Assembly (NCBI GenBank): GCA_003246795.1
Contig: QKCS01000060.1
Coordinates: 1-7,893, forward strand
Length of the DNA stretch: 7,893 bases
Reading direction: 5' to 3'
From: Alphaproteobacteria bacterium
GTDB lineage: Bacteria > Pseudomonadota > Alphaproteobacteria > Micropepsales > Micropepsaceae
The stretch's first letter is position 1. Each line of letters begins with the position of its first letter. The notes beneath the pieces are model-generated. The model searched no databases, was not told the origin of the DNA, and saw nothing but the letters and a program-made list of their open reading frames with translations. Position numbers and translations under genes: made by a program. Positions 7,212 through 7,893 of the stretch are shown piece by piece.

Positions 7212-7239
7212 GATCAGGCAGGCTTAGACCTGCATGATC
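7212..7239 (-). other. Stem-loop at the frr stop codon
   Basis: An inverted repeat with 11-base arms (GATCAGGCAGG at 7212-7222, CCTGCATGATC at 7229-7239) and a 6-base spacer. In the transcript 10 of 11 positions pair, with one U-C mismatch. The loop reads UCUAAG and holds the UAA stop of frr. No U-run follows, so it does not look like an intrinsic terminator. It lies 13 bases before the uppS ATG and could act in coupling, mRNA processing or stability; none of these is shown. Confidence 0.6.
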
Positions 7240-7790
7240 TCTTTCTCCTTCGCGGCCAACGCCTCGTCGACCTCCTTAACGTGCGTGTCGGTCGCGCTCT
7301 GCACCTTGTCGTGCTGCTTCTTGTGTTCGTCTTCGCTGATCTGATGCTCTTTCTCGAGCTTCTTCAGATGCTCCATCCCGTCGCGCCGGACGTTGCGCAC
7401 CGCGACGCGTGCGGCCTCGGCATACTTGGCGGCGATCTTCGACAGTTCCTTGCGCCGGTCTTCCGTGAGCGGCGGGATCGGAATACGCAGCAATTGCCCA
7501 TCGACTTGCGGGTTCAGGCCCAGCCCCGCGCTGCGGATCGCCTTGTCCACGGCGATCGCAAGGCCGCGGTCCCACACCTGCACGGTCAAGAGCCGCGGTT
7601 CGGGCGCGTTGACGGTCGCCACTTGGTTCAGCGGCATCGAGCTGCCGTAGGCGTCGACGTGCACGGGCTCCAGCAGGCTGACGGAAGCGCGTCCGGTGCG
7701 CAGGCCCGCGAACTCGTGCTTGAGCGTCGCGACCGCGCCTTTCATGCGCTTCTCGAGGTCGTCCATATCAAACGGTTTGCTTTGCGCCAT
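7224..7790 (-). CDS. frr: Ribosome recycling factor
   Basis: RRF works with EF-G to split the post-termination ribosome so that it can start again; it is essential in most bacteria. The 188-residue length matches the family (E. coli 185). The N-terminal helix carries FAGLRTGRAS (27-36), the small domain runs about 30-105 with DAYGSSMPLNQVA (46-58) and the IPIPPLTEDRRKEL segment (103-116), and the long C-terminal helices carry VRNVRRDGM (131-139), including the functionally important Arg133. The ATG at 7790 is preceded by a strong GGAGGA, which settles the start over the internal Met9. It lies 40 bases after pyrH. Stem-loops sit both just before its ribosome site and over its stop codon. Confidence 0.98.
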   Translation of the reverse strand: MAQSKPFDMDDLEKRMKGAVATLKHEFAGLRTGRASVSLLEPVHVDAYGSSMPLNQVATVNAPEPRLLTVQVWDRGLAIAVDKAIRSAGLGLNPQVDGQLLRIPIPPLTEDRRKELSKIAAKYAEAARVAVRNVRRDGMEHLKKLEKEHQISEDEHKKQHDKVQSATDTHVKEVDEALAAKEKEIMQV

Positions 7791-7794
7791 GGCT

Positions 7795-7800
7795 TCCTCC
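7795..7800 (-). promoter_or_regulatory. Shine-Dalgarno of frr
   Basis: GGAGGA lies four bases before the ATG at 7790 on the minus strand. It is the strongest ribosome site in the window, in keeping with high demand for RRF, and it fixes the frr start. Confidence 0.85.
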
Positions 7801-7801
7801 C

Positions 7802-7827
7802 GCGCGAAGGGTTTGCTCCCGTCGCGC
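7802..7827 (-). other. Stem-loop between pyrH and frr
   Basis: An inverted repeat with 10-base arms (GCGCGAAGGG at 7802-7811, CCCGTCGCGC at 7818-7827) and a 6-base spacer. In the transcript nine of ten positions pair (GCGCGA with UCGCGC, one C-U mismatch, GGG with CCC, loop AGCAAA). It starts three bases after the pyrH stop and ends just before the frr Shine-Dalgarno. No U-run follows, so a terminator is unlikely; a processing or stability element, or a structure shaping access to the frr start, is possible. Confidence 0.55.
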
Positions 7828-7830
7828 CTT

Positions 7831-7893
7831 TCAGTTCGAGATCACGGTGCTGAGGCCTTGGCCTTGCAGCACGCGGACGAAGTTCATCCGTTC
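7831..7893 (-). CDS. pyrH: UMP kinase, C-terminal end only
   Basis: Twenty codons and a TGA stop read into the window from the right edge. The residues NFVRVLQGQGLSTVIS match the C-terminal strand-helix-strand of bacterial UMP kinase (compare the E. coli ending, where a Pro-Gly-containing segment precedes RRVVMGEKEGTLITE). UMP kinase makes UDP from UMP for nucleic acid and sugar-nucleotide synthesis. The main support is position: pyrH is directly upstream of frr in most proteobacteria, here by 40 bases. The short visible piece alone would not prove it. Confidence 0.8.
   Translation of the reverse strand, partial: ERMNFVRVLQGQGLSTVISN

Noticed and set aside
7199..7240. Intrinsic terminator after frr
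   Set aside because: The stem is present, but it is not followed by a U-run, and uppS starts 13 bases later in the same direction.

Overview
The window is GC-rich bacterial chromosome in which every supportable gene lies on the minus strand, so transcription runs from right to left. In that direction the order is pyrH (3' end only), frr, uppS, cdsA, dxr, rseP, bamA and skp/ompH (5' part only). This is the widely conserved proteobacterial translation and cell-envelope cluster. The order uppS-cdsA-dxr fits alpha- and betaproteobacteria; in Escherichia coli dxr precedes uppS. The Frr and BamA sequences look more alphaproteobacterial to me, so I infer an alphaproteobacterium, without a genus.

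Region by region: 7831-7893 is the last 20 codons of UMP kinase. 7224-7790 is ribosome recycling factor, with a strong Shine-Dalgarno and a stem-loop on each side. 6440-7198 is undecaprenyl diphosphate synthase. 5619-6443 is the CDP-diacylglycerol synthase and 4444-5622 is DXP reductoisomerase; the uppS/cdsA and cdsA/dxr junctions are both 4-base GTGA overlaps with GTG starts. 2944-4398 is the two-PDZ intramembrane protease RseP. 552-2891 is the outer-membrane assembly protein BamA. 1-527 is the Skp/OmpH periplasmic chaperone, cut by the left edge. Intergenic gaps are 24-52 bases. No intrinsic terminator or convincing promoter is visible, so the genes look co-transcribed. There is no stretch over 300 bases without a gene, and I see no tRNA, rRNA, mobile element or CRISPR array.

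The genes form a logical set. PyrH and Frr serve nucleotide supply and translation. Dxr makes isoprenoid precursor that feeds UppS, which makes the lipid carrier for peptidoglycan and O-antigen. CdsA makes the activated phospholipid precursor. Skp carries unfolded outer-membrane proteins to BamA, and RseP is the site-2 protease class that in E. coli links outer-membrane protein stress to transcription.

I do not see a new biological system here; this is a housekeeping operon. The observations most worth checking are an acidic, cysteine-flanked DxDGDG insertion in a predicted surface loop of BamA, the two stem-loops around frr (one with the frr stop codon in its loop), a change in codon usage over the 3' third of rseP, and an Ala/Pro/Lys-rich linker at the mature N-terminus of Skp.
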